In this document: piece by piece, positions 1-6,144 of the stretch | Layout: each line of letters starts with the position of its first letter | Numbering within the stretch: the stretch's first letter is position 1 | From: Vibrio madracius | GTDB taxonomy: Bacteria; Pseudomonadota; Gammaproteobacteria; Enterobacterales; Vibrionaceae | Length of the DNA: 6,144 nt | Direction: 5' to 3' | NCBI GenBank assembly: GCA_000695745.1 | Contig: ASHK01000739.1 | Span: 1 to 6,144, forward strand | The notes under the pieces: model-generated | Told to the model about the DNA's origin: nothing | Seen by the model: only the letters and a program-made list of their open reading frames with translations | Databases searched by the model: none | Translations under genes and position numbers: made by a program

Positions 1-69
1 GAGTAACTGTCCGATACCACGCCTCATTAAAGGGTGGTCATCGACTAACATGACTTTACATTCGCTCAC
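1..69 (-). CDS. narP: NarP-type nitrate/nitrite response regulator (N-terminal 23 codons, cut by window edge)
   Basis: Start of a two-component response regulator that would receive phosphate from the adjacent NarQ and control nitrate/nitrite respiration genes. Only 23 residues are visible. They read as a receiver-domain start with the signature VDDHPLMRRGI, which holds the acidic pair that binds Mg2+ and closely matches the start of E. coli NarP. I chose a GTG start at 69 because AAGGAG lies 7 nt upstream (77-82), whereas the first in-frame ATG (51) falls inside the conserved beta-strand. The gene overlaps the 3' end of narQ by 14 bp, which suggests translational coupling. The receiver aspartate and the C-terminal LuxR-type DNA-binding domain are outside the window, so NarL cannot be fully excluded. 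NarP is favoured by the sequence match, the NarQ partner and the nap neighbourhood. Confidence 0.85.
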   Translation of the reverse strand, partial: MSECKVMLVDDHPLMRRGIGQLL

Positions 70-1780
70 TTAGTGGCTCCTTACTTCTTTGAAACGTTAA
101 TACCACTTCACAACCATCGTTTTGCGCGGAATCGATTGTCAGATCCGCATTCAGTCGAGCTGCACGCTCTTTCATAATGCTCATACCATAATGGTCTAGT
201 TTATGTATATTCTGCTCGAACCCTACACCATCGTCTTTAATTTTAACAGTAACAAGCGCATTTTCATCTTCGAAACAGGTGACCTTTATCACCGAAGCCT
301 CGGCATGCTTCATCGCATTTAAGACGGCTTCACGGATCAGCTGCAAAATATGCACTTGTTCATTCGCCCCAAGCTCCAGCGACGACATTCGGTTATCTAG
401 CTCTATCTGTGCCTCGGTCTGCTCATCAAGTTGATGCAGCATCTCAGTAATCGCTTCTCCGAACGTTCCTTCTTTGATTGACAAACGGAACGTCGTTAAT
501 AGTTCACGCAGCTGTACATAGGCGTTATCTAGCCCCTCGCGAATATCGTTAAGTACCAATTGCGAACGACTTGACGAAGCGTCGGTTAATTCCTTGGCAA
601 TAGAGCGATTCAATAGTGTAACTTGTATCTTTAAGTAAGACAGTGACTGAGCGAGTGAATCATGAAGTTCGCGAGCAATTGTGGCTCGCTCCTCCATTAA
701 GATGATTTGTTCAGTCTGGCGCTGAGCTTTATTGTAGTAAATCGCTCGAGATAAAATCTGTACAAAGTTATCAATGAGTTTTTCATCAGGACACGGTAGG
801 CCAACTTGGTATCTCAACTGTCCCAGTTCTTCCCCATCAAGATGTAGCGGTTTGATACGTTCAGCTTTACCGTTAAATTTTCCTTCACGCGCAATCCAAG
901 GGTTGCCTTCTACTTCTGAGACTTTAATTTCCACAGCCGCAATACCTTCTACACTAGCGATGTAAGTCAATATAGCTCGAAAGTTCTCATGCGAAATGCG
1001 TGTCGCTGTCAGTTCTTGAGACGATTGATAGAGCACTTGTAGCGATTGATGAGCATGCTGAAGTTTGTGTGTTTTTTCGTTTACGGCTTGCTCTAACCCA
1101 CGGTATAACTTACCAAGATCTTTAGCCATGTTTCTAAAGGCATTACCGAGGATCCCCAATTCATTGTCGGAGCGAATATCCACTTCTACATCAAATGAAC
1201 GATTTTGCACCTGTTCACTGGCTGAGATAAGTTGACCTAAAGGTCTAACAATCTGTTTTCTAACAAATAGTACGACGTACACCGCAACCAACAATATACC
1301 ACCAAGGCCAACGCCCCCCGCCCACGCAAGACGAATCAGTTTATTTTCAGAGTGTTCTTGCAGCTCCAAAACAAACAAATCGATACGATCAACAAAATCT
1401 GCCACTTGCATCAGATACTGTTCTCTATCATCACTTGAAAGTACGGCCTTCAACTCATGCCAGCGAATGATAAGGTTGTAGTAGTCTTGCGTGATCGCCT
1501 CCGGTACATCCCATGATTGCAGGGCTTTCATTGAAGGAGAATAGAGTGAACGTTCAAACTGCTCGACATGAAGGTAGTACAATGGCGAGTCCGATTGCAT
1601 GTCGTAAGCCAACCGATAGCTTTGCATCCGCATCGAGCCAGAGACGTTCACTGCTTCAGCATCATTCAAACTCGAGGCTAATGTAAAGATGGCAAAGTTG
1701 GTGGTCGCCAACGACAGCAACAAGATAAGTATCATCGCTTTAGCTATGGTTCCGGTGACGGATTTATTCGGCTTTTTCAT
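56..1780 (-). CDS. narQ: NarQ-type nitrate/nitrite sensor histidine kinase
   Basis: Inner-membrane kinase that senses periplasmic nitrate and nitrite and phosphorylates NarP. The 574 residues compare with about 566 in E. coli NarQ. Order: first membrane helix about 14-36; the nitrate-binding P-box at 40-58 (SGSMRMQSYRLA), with Arg51 matching the E. coli ligand-binding arginine; helical periplasmic sensor; second membrane helix about 150-173; HAMP about 174-226; signalling coiled coil and GAF-like central region about 226-355; HisKA_3 dimerisation domain with EERATIARELHDSLAQ and phosphoacceptor His373; HATPase_c with N-box REAVLNAMKHA (483-493), G1 box DDGVGF (516-521) and Gly532. The four-cysteine cluster typical of NarX is not seen, which favours NarQ. 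The ATG at 1780 is the first possible start, because an in-frame TGA lies five codons upstream; its Shine-Dalgarno is weak. The glycine pair that usually follows RAERL is replaced by Asn-Ala (544-545). The gene is divergent from napF and co-directional with narP. Confidence 0.95.
   Translation of the reverse strand: MKKPNKSVTGTIAKAMILILLLSLATTNFAIFTLASSLNDAEAVNVSGSMRMQSYRLAYDMQSDSPLYYLHVEQFERSLYSPSMKALQSWDVPEAITQDYYNLIIRWHELKAVLSSDDREQYLMQVADFVDRIDLFVLELQEHSENKLIRLAWAGGVGLGGILLVAVYVVLFVRKQIVRPLGQLISASEQVQNRSFDVEVDIRSDNELGILGNAFRNMAKDLGKLYRGLEQAVNEKTHKLQHAHQSLQVLYQSSQELTATRISHENFRAILTYIASVEGIAAVEIKVSEVEGNPWIAREGKFNGKAERIKPLHLDGEELGQLRYQVGLPCPDEKLIDNFVQILSRAIYYNKAQRQTEQIILMEERATIARELHDSLAQSLSYLKIQVTLLNRSIAKELTDASSSRSQLVLNDIREGLDNAYVQLRELLTTFRLSIKEGTFGEAITEMLHQLDEQTEAQIELDNRMSSLELGANEQVHILQLIREAVLNAMKHAEASVIKVTCFEDENALVTVKIKDDGVGFEQNIHKLDHYGMSIMKERAARLNADLTIDSAQNDGCEVVLTFQRSKEPLSERM
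77..82 (-). promoter_or_regulatory. Ribosome binding site that fixes the narP GTG start
   Basis: On the minus strand AAGGAG sits inside the last codons of narQ, 7 nt before the GTG at 69. This strong Shine-Dalgarno sequence is the main reason to prefer GTG over the downstream ATG at 51. Confidence 0.7.
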
Positions 1781-1803
1781 GATGTACGCATCTCACTTCA
1801 CTG

Positions 1804-1831
1804 ATTCTATTCTGTTCATATGTCCCGTTAA
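1804..1831 (-). promoter_or_regulatory. Candidate sigma70 promoter for narQ-narP
   Basis: On the minus strand TTAACG (1826-1831) and TAGAAT (1804-1809) are separated by 16 bp. The -10 matches 5 of 6 consensus bases and the -35 matches 4 of 6. The predicted start near 1797 would give a leader of about 17 nt before narQ. Found by eye; other AT-rich hexamers in the region are possible. Confidence 0.35.
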
Positions 1832-1870
1832 GCCGGACTCACACTATCGCTATCTATTGTCGGTAATTTA

Positions 1871-1884
1871 TTGATCCAAAACAA
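1871..1884. promoter_or_regulatory. FNR box upstream of the nap operon
   Basis: TTGAT-CCAA-AACAA matches 9 of the 10 defined bases of the FNR consensus TTGAT-N4-ATCAA. It lies 139 bp before the napF start and about 72 bp upstream of the proposed transcription start near 1949. Anaerobic activation of nap by FNR from an upstream site is established in E. coli, so a role as activator site for napF is likely. The site is also about 80 bp upstream of the candidate narQ start, so an effect on narQ is possible but unsupported. Confidence 0.7.
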
Positions 1885-1898
1885 GGATGCCCCCTATT

Positions 1899-1914
1899 TA
1901 ACCCCTAAGAGGTA
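1899..1914. promoter_or_regulatory. NarP/NarL-like 7-2-7 inverted heptamer site
   Basis: The right arm AGAGGTA fits AKRRGTA, the reverse complement of the NarL/NarP heptamer TACYYMT, at every position. The left arm TAACCCC, separated by 2 nt, fits 5 of 7. NarP needs the 7-2-7 arrangement. The centre, near 1906.5, is about 42 bp before the proposed napF transcription start, close to the position where phospho-NarP activates E. coli napF. An overlapping alternative is ACCCCT-A-AGAGGT, nearly symmetric but with a 1-nt gap. Location between the FNR box and the -10, next to narQP, supports the call. Confidence 0.55.
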
Positions 1915-1936
1915 TTTATAGAAATATGTCCAAACC

Positions 1937-1942
1937 TACAAT
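1937..1942 (+). promoter_or_regulatory. Candidate -10 element of the napF promoter
   Basis: TACAAT matches 5 of 6 bases of the sigma70 -10. Seventeen bp upstream (1914-1919) there is no recognisable -35, as expected for an activator-dependent promoter. Start of transcription would be near 1949, giving a leader of about 74 nt. TATATG (1944-1949) is an alternative -10. The FNR and NarP-like sites would then be near -71.5 and -42.5. Confidence 0.4.
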
Positions 1943-2022
1943 TTATATGAATGTAAATTAAAGATTGTTAACAGTTTCTTGGGCTAGACTTTTTCTGTGG
2001 GCAGTTTTTATTGGTGAGATGA

Positions 2023-2502
2023 ATGGTTGATATTTCCAAGCGACGCTTTTTCACGAGAAAGCAAATCGATACTAAGCAAGCGCGGCTGCCTTGGGTAAGG
2101 GACTTAACAACATTCACCGACCAATGTACGCGATGCAATAAGTGCGTTTCCGTTTGTGAGACTCAAATTATTAAGAGCGGTGACGGAGGATATCCTGCTG
2201 TCGACTTCTCCATCGATGATTGCACGTTTTGTTACAACTGTGCAGAAATCTGTCCAGAGCCTATATTTAATGATAGAGACAGCACCCCATGGAATGCAAA
2301 AGCAGCGATCAATGATCAATGTTTGGCGCATAACAACATTGAATGCCGCAGCTGCGGTGACAGTTGTGAAACCATGGCAATCACTTTCAAACTGAGAGTC
2401 GGTGGTGTTGCTTTGCCCCAATTAGAGATAGAGGATTGTAGTGGATGTGGAGCCTGTGTTTCAGTTTGTCCGAGTTCATCTATCTCAGTGAGTAATGTCT
2501 AG
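2023..2502 (+). CDS. napF: NapF, cytoplasmic ferredoxin-type Fe-S protein of the Nap system
   Basis: Accessory iron-sulfur protein, 159 residues, close in length and sequence to E. coli NapF. Family studies place it in the cytoplasm, interacting with NapA and possibly helping to load or activate its Fe-S cluster before Tat export. Three ferredoxin motifs of type CxxCxxCxxxC are visible: C35/38/41/45, C67/70/73/77 (followed by Pro) and C139/142/145/149 (followed by Pro). C100, C108, C111 and C115 form a fourth cysteine group (CRSCGDSC), so up to four [4Fe-4S] clusters are possible. There is no signal peptide; the early Arg pair (residues 7-8) is not followed by a hydrophobic Tat h-region. An in-frame TGA lies directly before the ATG, so the start cannot move upstream, and GGTGAG at 2013-2018 serves as ribosome site. 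First gene of the operon, 41 nt before napD. Confidence 0.95.
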   Translation: MVDISKRRFFTRKQIDTKQARLPWVRDLTTFTDQCTRCNKCVSVCETQIIKSGDGGYPAVDFSIDDCTFCYNCAEICPEPIFNDRDSTPWNAKAAINDQCLAHNNIECRSCGDSCETMAITFKLRVGGVALPQLEIEDCSGCGACVSVCPSSSISVSNV

Positions 2503-2543
2503 CACGAAGCAAAATTAAAATATTACAAAGAGAAAAAAGAACT

Positions 2544-2849
2544 ATGTCACTAAACGAAGTGCACATTTCAAGTTTGGTAGTTCATTGCAAGGCAGAGCAT
2601 CTTGCAGAAATCAAGGCGCAGATCGAGCAGTTCGACAACGCTGAGATCTATGGAGACAGTGAAGACGGCAAAATTATTGTCGTTCTAGAAACCGAGAATC
2701 AGGGTTTCGTCACTGAAACGATAGACGCTATCAACAATTTACCGAATGTCCTTAACGCCGCCTTGGTTTACCACCAAATCGAGCACGGGTTAGATGACGA
2801 CGAACTTAACACTGGAAGTAACCATTCCCAATTAGAGGGTGAAGTATGA
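2544..2849 (+). CDS. napD: NapD, Tat signal-binding chaperone for NapA
   Basis: Small cytoplasmic chaperone that, in the known family, binds the twin-arginine signal peptide of NapA and holds back export until the molybdenum cofactor and Fe-S cluster are in place. The 101-residue product carries the NapD-family features: an SSLVVHC strand near the start, a central KIIVVLE strand, and the conserved LNAALVYHQ segment near residues 69-77. It is about 14 residues longer than E. coli NapD (87). The extra part is a polar, acidic tail with DDDEL, and its codons include the napA ribosome site (GAGGGT, 2835-2840). The stop codon overlaps the napA ATG in an ATGA arrangement, so chaperone and client are translationally coupled. 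The Shine-Dalgarno of napD itself is weak, an AAAGAGA stretch about 10 nt before the ATG. Confidence 0.93.
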   Translation: MSLNEVHISSLVVHCKAEHLAEIKAQIEQFDNAEIYGDSEDGKIIVVLETENQGFVTETIDAINNLPNVLNAALVYHQIEHGLDDDELNTGSNHSQLEGEV

Positions 2850-5335
2850 AAATGACAAGACGTGCGTTTGTGAAAGCAAACGCAGCGGCATCAGCAGCGG
2901 CGGTGGCAGGTATTACCCTTCCTGCATCAGCGACCAACCTGATTGCTAGCTCCGACCAAACAAAGATTACCTGGGACAAAGCACCTTGTCGTTTCTGTGG
3001 TACAGGCTGTTCTGTGCTGGTAGGGACGCAAAACGGTAAAGTTGTTGCTACCCAAGGAGATCCAGAAGCACCTGTCAACAAAGGCCTTAACTGCATTAAA
3101 GGTTACTTCCTCTCTAAAATCATGTACGGCAATGACCGCCTAACTCAGCCTCTGCTCCGTATGAAAGATGGCAAGTTTGATAAAGATGGCGACTTCACTC
3201 CAATTTCTTGGGACCAAGCGTTCGACATCATGGCTGAGAAGTGGAAAGCGTCTCTTAAAGCGAAAGGCCCAACAAGTATCGGTATGTTCGGCTCAGGCCA
3301 ATGGACGGTTATGGAAGGTTATGCCGCTGCTAAAATGATGAAAGCAGGCTTTCGTTCAAACAATATTGACCCGAACGCTCGTCACTGTATGGCGTCAGCG
3401 GTGGTCGGTTTTATGCGTGCTTTCGGCATCGACGAACCAATGGGTTGTTACGACGACTTTGAAAATGCGGATGCATTTGTTCTTTGGGGTTCGAACATGG
3501 CAGAGATGCACCCTGTTCTTTGGACTCGTATCACCGACCGTCGTTTAAGCCACCCTCATGTTCGTGTAAACGTACTTTCTACTTACTACCATCGTTCGTT
3601 CGAGCTTGCTGATCACGGTTACATTTTCAATCCTCAGTCTGACCTTGCGATTGCAAACTTCATCGCCAACTACATCATTCAAAATGATGCCGTAAACTGG
3701 GATTTCGTCAACAAGCACACAAACTTCAAACAGGCAGAGACTGACATCGGTTATGGTTTGCGTGACGATGACCCGCTACAAAAAGCAGCGGCGCACCCGA
3801 ACTCAGGTAAGATGACAGACATTACGTTTGAACAATACAAAGCTTCCGTTGCACCGTACACGGTAGAAAAAGCCTCTGAGCTGTCTGGCGTTGAACCAGA
3901 AAAACTGATTGAGCTTGCAAAACAGTACGCCGATCCAAACGTTAAAGTGATGTCTCTATGGACTATGGGTATGAACCAACATACTCGTGGTGTATGGATG
4001 AACGGCCTAGTTTACAACATTCACCTACTAACAGGTAAAATCGCCACTCCGGGTAACAGTCCATTCTCTCTAACGGGTCAGCCATCAGCTTGTGGTACTG
4101 CTCGTGAAGTCGGTACCTTTGCTCACCGACTCCCAGCAGATATGGTCGTTGCTAATCCTAAGCACCGTGAAATTGCAGAGAAAAAGTGGAAACTACCTGA
4201 AGGCACGATTCCACCAAAACCTGGTTTCCATGCTGTACTACAAGACCGAATGCTGCACGATGGCGTATTAAACTGTTACTGGATTCAATGTAACAACAAC
4301 TTGCAAGCTGGTCCAAACATCAACACCGAACGTCTACCGGGTTACCGTAACCCAGAGAACTTCATTGTTTGTTCGGACCCATACCCAACGGCAACAGCGC
4401 AAGCAGCAGATTTGATCCTTCCTACCGCAATGTGGATAGAAAAAGAAGGGGCTTATGGTAACGCAGAGCGTCGTACCCAAGCTTGGTATCAACAAGTTGA
4501 GACCGTTGGAGAAGCGAAGTCTGACTTGTGGCAGTTAATGGAGTTCTCTAAACGCTTTAAGATGGAAGACGTGTGGCCAGAAGAGCTACTGGCAAAAGCG
4601 CCAGAGTACCGCGGTAAAACGATGTACGACATGCTGTTCAAGAACGGTCACGTAGATAAGTACCCTATTGAAGAAGCTCGTGAGCTTAACGATGATGCTC
4701 ATCACTTCGGATTCTACGTTCAAAAAGGCTTGTTCGAAGAGTACGCCGCATTTGGTCGTGGTCATGGTCACGATCTGGCTCCATACGATGTTTACCACCA
4801 AGTTCGCGGTCTACGTTGGCCTGTTGTGGACGGTAAGGAAACATTGTGGCGTTACAAAGAAGGCTCTGACCCATATGCGAAAGCAGGTTCTGGTTGGGAC
4901 TTCTATGGTAAGCCAGACGGCAAAGCTCTGATTATTTCAGCGCCGTACGAGGCACCACCAGAAGTGCCAGATGAAGAGTTCGACCTATGGTTATGTACGG
5001 GTCGTGTTCTTGAGCACTGGCATACAGGTACCATGACTCGTCGTGTTCCTGAACTGTATAAAGCGGTTCCGGATGCGGTCTGTTATATCCACCCTGACGA
5101 TGCGAAATCTCGTGGTTTGCGCCGTGGAGATGAAGTGCTGATGGCTAACAAACGTGGTGAAGTACGTGTCCGTGTTGAAACTCGTGGACGTAACCGTCCG
5201 CCAAAAGGTTTGGTATTCGTACCATTCTTCGATGCTCGTATCCTAATCAACAAGTTGATTCTTGATGCGACTGATCCTCTGTCTAAACAGACAGACTTCA
5301 AGAAGTGCCCTGTTAAGATCACGAAAGTGGCGTAA
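2846..5335 (+). CDS. napA: NapA, periplasmic nitrate reductase catalytic subunit (Mo-bisMGD, [4Fe-4S])
   Basis: Reduces nitrate to nitrite in the periplasm with electrons from NapB. The 829 residues match the usual length (E. coli 828) and align along their whole extent. The N-terminus is a Tat signal, TRRAFVK at 4-10, then an Ala-rich h-region and an ASA site giving probable cleavage after residue 29. The mature part opens with the [4Fe-4S] motif C48-x2-C51-x3-C55-x27-C83; Lys85 fits the conserved lysine thought to relay electrons from cluster to cofactor. Cys181 in [11 protein letters not shown] is the expected molybdenum ligand. Further NapA hallmarks include GSGQW (149-153), [18 protein letters not shown], the [19 protein letters not shown] region, and the C-terminal molybdopterin-dinucleotide-binding domain with [11 protein letters not shown] and ETRGRNRPP. 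Expression is coupled to napD by the ATGA overlap. CGT and GGT codons are frequent, suggesting good expression. No sign of truncation or frameshift. Confidence 0.98.
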   Translation: MKMTRRAFVKANAAASAAAVAGITLPASATNLIASSDQTKITWDKAPCRFCGTGCSVLVGTQNGKVVATQGDPEAPVNKGLNCIKGYFLSKIMYGNDRLTQPLLRMKDGKFDKDGDFTPISWDQAFDIMAEKWKASLKAKGPTSIGMFGSGQWTVMEGYAAAKMMKAGFRSNNIDPNARHCMASAVVGFMRAFGIDEPMGCYDDFENADAFVLWGSNMAEMHPVLWTRITDRRLSHPHVRVNVLSTYYHRSFELADHGYIFNPQSDLAIANFIANYIIQNDAVNWDFVNKHTNFKQAETDIGYGLRDDDPLQKAAAHPNSGKMTDITFEQYKASVAPYTVEKASELSGVEPEKLIELAKQYADPNVKVMSLWTMGMNQHTRGVWMNGLVYNIHLLTGKIATPGNSPFSLTGQPSACGTAREVGTFAHRLPADMVVANPKHREIAEKKWKLPEGTIPPKPGFHAVLQDRMLHDGVLNCYWIQCNNNLQAGPNINTERLPGYRNPENFIVCSDPYPTATAQAADLILPTAMWIEKEGAYGNAERRTQAWYQQVETVGEAKSDLWQLMEFSKRFKMEDVWPEELLAKAPEYRGKTMYDMLFKNGHVDKYPIEEARELNDDAHHFGFYVQKGLFEEYAAFGRGHGHDLAPYDVYHQVRGLRWPVVDGKETLWRYKEGSDPYAKAGSGWDFYGKPDGKALIISAPYEAPPEVPDEEFDLWLCTGRVLEHWHTGTMTRRVPELYKAVPDAVCYIHPDDAKSRGLRRGDEVLMANKRGEVRVRVETRGRNRPPKGLVFVPFFDARILINKLILDATDPLSKQTDFKKCPVKITKVA

Positions 5336-5352
5336 CAGAGTCAATAGGAATA

Positions 5353-5412
5353 ATGGCTGCTTTAGCAAAGCAGCCTACGAAGAATTTGCCAAATGGCGGA
5401 GAATTAAAATGA
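5353..5412 (+). CDS. Possible 19-codon leader peptide overlapping the napB start
   Basis: ATG at 5353 opens a frame of 19 codons that ends in TGA at 5410-5412, so its end overlaps the napB ATG (5409-5411) as ATGA, the same arrangement as napD/napA. AGGA at 5346-5349 could be a ribosome site, but it is only 3 nt from the ATG, which is short. The peptide starts MAALAKQP, is basic and has no membrane segment. The napB Shine-Dalgarno lies inside its last codons, and its first codons form the hairpin at 5355-5375, so its translation could open the hairpin and feed ribosomes to napB. This is inference: a frame this short can arise by chance, and no family is recognised. Confidence 0.25.
   Translation: MAALAKQPTKNLPNGGELK
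5355..5375 (+). repeat. Perfect hairpin in the napA-napB spacer
   Basis: Arms GGCTGCTTT (5355-5363) and AAAGCAGCC (5367-5375) are exact reverse complements with a 3-nt loop (AGC). The structure starts 19 nt after the napA stop. No run of T follows, so it does not look like an intrinsic terminator. It could protect the 3' end of a processed napFDA message, slow the polymerase, or act with the overlapping mini-ORF. Structure is directly visible; function is inferred. Confidence 0.6.
5398..5401 (+). promoter_or_regulatory. Ribosome binding site that fixes the napB start
   Basis: GGAG lies 7 nt before the ATG at 5409. It decides against earlier starts in the same open frame, which reaches back to 5262 inside napA; only the start at 5409 places a signal peptide at the very N-terminus. 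Confidence 0.7.
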
Positions 5413-5870
5413 AAAAACTGTTAGTCGCTATTCTTTCTCTTAGTGCGCTTCTTGTCGGTGTAGCTCAAGCAGAACTGAATAACCCAGGTGGTATCGGTGG
5501 AGTCGAATCTCTGCGCGGTGCTAGTGAACTAGAAGATACTCGTCCGGCGGACGATTTTAAGAAATACCCGAGAGATCAGGTAATCGAGAGTGATTATGTG
5601 TATCAGCCTCCACTAATCCCTCACCAAATCCGTGGCTATGAAGTATCGCTTAACGCGAATAAGTGCTTAGCATGCCATAGTTGGAAAAATGCGAAAGAAA
5701 TGGGCGCTACGAAAGTGAGCGTAACTCACTATCAAAACCGTGAGGATGCGGTATTAGCGGATGTATCTCCGCGTCGTTATTTCTGTTTGCAATGTCATGT
5801 TCCACAGGCGGATGCAAAACCACTTATTCAGAACGATTTTAAGCGAGTCGATTCGTTACGTACTGAATAG
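5409..5870 (+). CDS. napB: NapB, periplasmic diheme c-type cytochrome, electron donor to NapA
   Basis: Small subunit of the periplasmic nitrate reductase; passes electrons from NapC to the NapA Fe-S cluster. The 153 residues fit the family (E. coli 149). A Sec signal peptide (MKKLLVAILS, hydrophobic to about 17, AQA) should be cut after Ala21. Two haem c motifs are present: C86-LA-C89-H90 and C126-LQ-C129-H130. His72 (in PPLIPHQIRGYEVS) and His107 (in SVTHYQNRE) are at the positions expected for the distal ligands of the two bis-His haems. The C-terminus carries the family-typical CHVPQADAKPLIQNDF. The start at 5409 is set by GGAG at 5398-5401 and the signal peptide. It follows napA after 73 bp, where enteric operons have napG and napH, and precedes napC by 25 bp. 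Confidence 0.96.
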   Translation: MKKLLVAILSLSALLVGVAQAELNNPGGIGGVESLRGASELEDTRPADDFKKYPRDQVIESDYVYQPPLIPHQIRGYEVSLNANKCLACHSWKNAKEMGATKVSVTHYQNREDAVLADVSPRRYFCLQCHVPQADAKPLIQNDFKRVDSLRTE

Positions 5871-5895
5871 CCATAGAAGTTAAGAGAGGCTATCT

Positions 5896-6144
5896 ATGAA
5901 ATTTTTAAAAGCGTTTTGGACGCGTCTTAAAAGTCCAAGCAAAGCAGCTGTGGGTGTCGTACTTTTCCTAGGCTTTGCTGGCGGCCTGTTGTTTTGGGGG
6001 GCGTTCAATACCGGTATGGAAGCAACAAATACCGAAGAGTTCTGCTCAGGTTGTCACGCGCCTATTGTAGCGGAAATTCAAGAAACGATTCACTATTCTA
6101 ACCGTTCTGGTGTCCGTGCAATCTGCTCTGATTGCCACGTACCT
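5896..6144 (+). CDS. napC: NapC, membrane-anchored tetraheme quinol dehydrogenase (first 83 codons, cut by window edge)
   Basis: NapC/NirT-family cytochrome that oxidises quinol at the inner membrane and passes electrons to NapB. Visible: a short basic cytoplasmic start, one uncleaved membrane helix about 17-36, the segment WGAFNTGMEATNTEEFC that closely matches E. coli NapC, and two of the expected four haem c motifs, C50-SG-C53-H54 and C77-SD-C80-H81. HYSNRSGVRA between them is also family-typical. The residues after the first motif are CHAPI, while E. coli NapC has CHEM, so the methionine expected as axial ligand of that haem is not at its usual place. GAGAGG at 5884-5889, 6 nt before the ATG, is the ribosome site. 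With no napGH between napA and napB, NapC is probably the main quinol route to NapB, though genes beyond the window are unseen. Confidence 0.95.
   Translation, partial: MKFLKAFWTRLKSPSKAAVGVVLFLGFAGGLLFWGAFNTGMEATNTEEFCSGCHAPIVAEIQETIHYSNRSGVRAICSDCHVP

Noticed and set aside
1828..1843. Possible CRP site (TTAAG-N6-TCACA) upstream of narQ
   Set aside because: Only the right half matches TGTGA-N6-TCACA; the left half matches 2 of 5, which is too weak.
1951..1973. Possible ArcA-type direct repeats (TGTAAA and TGTTAA)
   Set aside because: The two repeats are 14 bp apart start to start rather than the usual spacing of about 11, and the region is AT-rich, so chance matches are expected.
2028..2073. 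Tat signal in NapF (Arg pair followed by FF)
   Set aside because: No hydrophobic stretch or cleavage site follows, and the NapF family is cytoplasmic.
2104..2421. Antisense open frame across napF
   Set aside because: Lies entirely opposite the conserved Fe-S protein gene, shows no recognisable motif and has no convincing ribosome site.
4586..4931. Overlapping open frames on both strands inside the 3' half of napA
   Set aside because: Shadows of a strongly conserved gene with biased codon use; their products resemble no family I know.
5355..5375. Intrinsic terminator between napA and napB
   Set aside because: The stem is perfect but is followed by TACGAAG rather than a run of T, and the operon clearly continues into napB and napC.
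5262..5408. Upstream extension of the napB reading frame into the end of napA
   Set aside because: The frame is open by chance. The signal peptide and GGAG ribosome site place the start at 5409, and the extension would add 49 residues unlike NapB in another frame of conserved napA coding sequence.
1..6144. CRISPR array, insertion sequence, tRNA or phage signal
   Set aside because: No regularly spaced repeats, transposase-like frames, terminal inverted repeats or tRNA-like folds seen; the window is filled by a coherent respiratory gene cluster.

Overview
This window is most likely from a member of the Vibrionaceae (Gammaproteobacteria). The AT-leaning composition, the close match of every gene to the E. 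coli/Vibrio Nap and NarQ/NarP families, and the order narP-narQ // napF-napD-napA-napB-napC all point that way. Genus and species were not verified by a search.

Left part (1 to about 1780, minus strand): the first 23 codons of a NarP-type response regulator (cut by the window edge), preceded by a complete NarQ-type nitrate/nitrite sensor kinase. The two genes overlap by 14 bp and are read leftwards as one unit.

Middle (1781-2022): a 242-bp divergent control region. It holds a near-consensus FNR box (1871-1884), a NarP/NarL-like 7-2-7 heptamer pair (1899-1914), a plausible activator-dependent -10 for the nap operon (1937-1942) and a candidate sigma70 promoter for narQ.

Right part (2023 to the end, plus strand): the periplasmic nitrate reductase operon. 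NapF is a cytoplasmic Fe-S protein. NapD is the chaperone for the NapA Tat signal. NapA is the Mo-bisMGD catalytic subunit, NapB the diheme periplasmic electron donor, and NapC the membrane-anchored tetraheme quinol dehydrogenase (only its first 83 codons are here). napG and napH, which lie between napA and napB in the E. coli order, are absent. A 73-bp gap takes their place, with a perfect 9-bp hairpin and a 19-codon mini-ORF that overlaps the napB start.

Inferred working: anaerobiosis (FNR) and nitrate/nitrite sensed by NarQ, acting through NarP, switch on napFDABC. Quinol electrons then pass NapC -> NapB -> NapA and reduce nitrate to nitrite in the periplasm. The system is well known. The less ordinary points are the napA-napB spacer, the unusual residues after the first NapC haem motif, and the compact sensor-plus-target arrangement around a shared control region.
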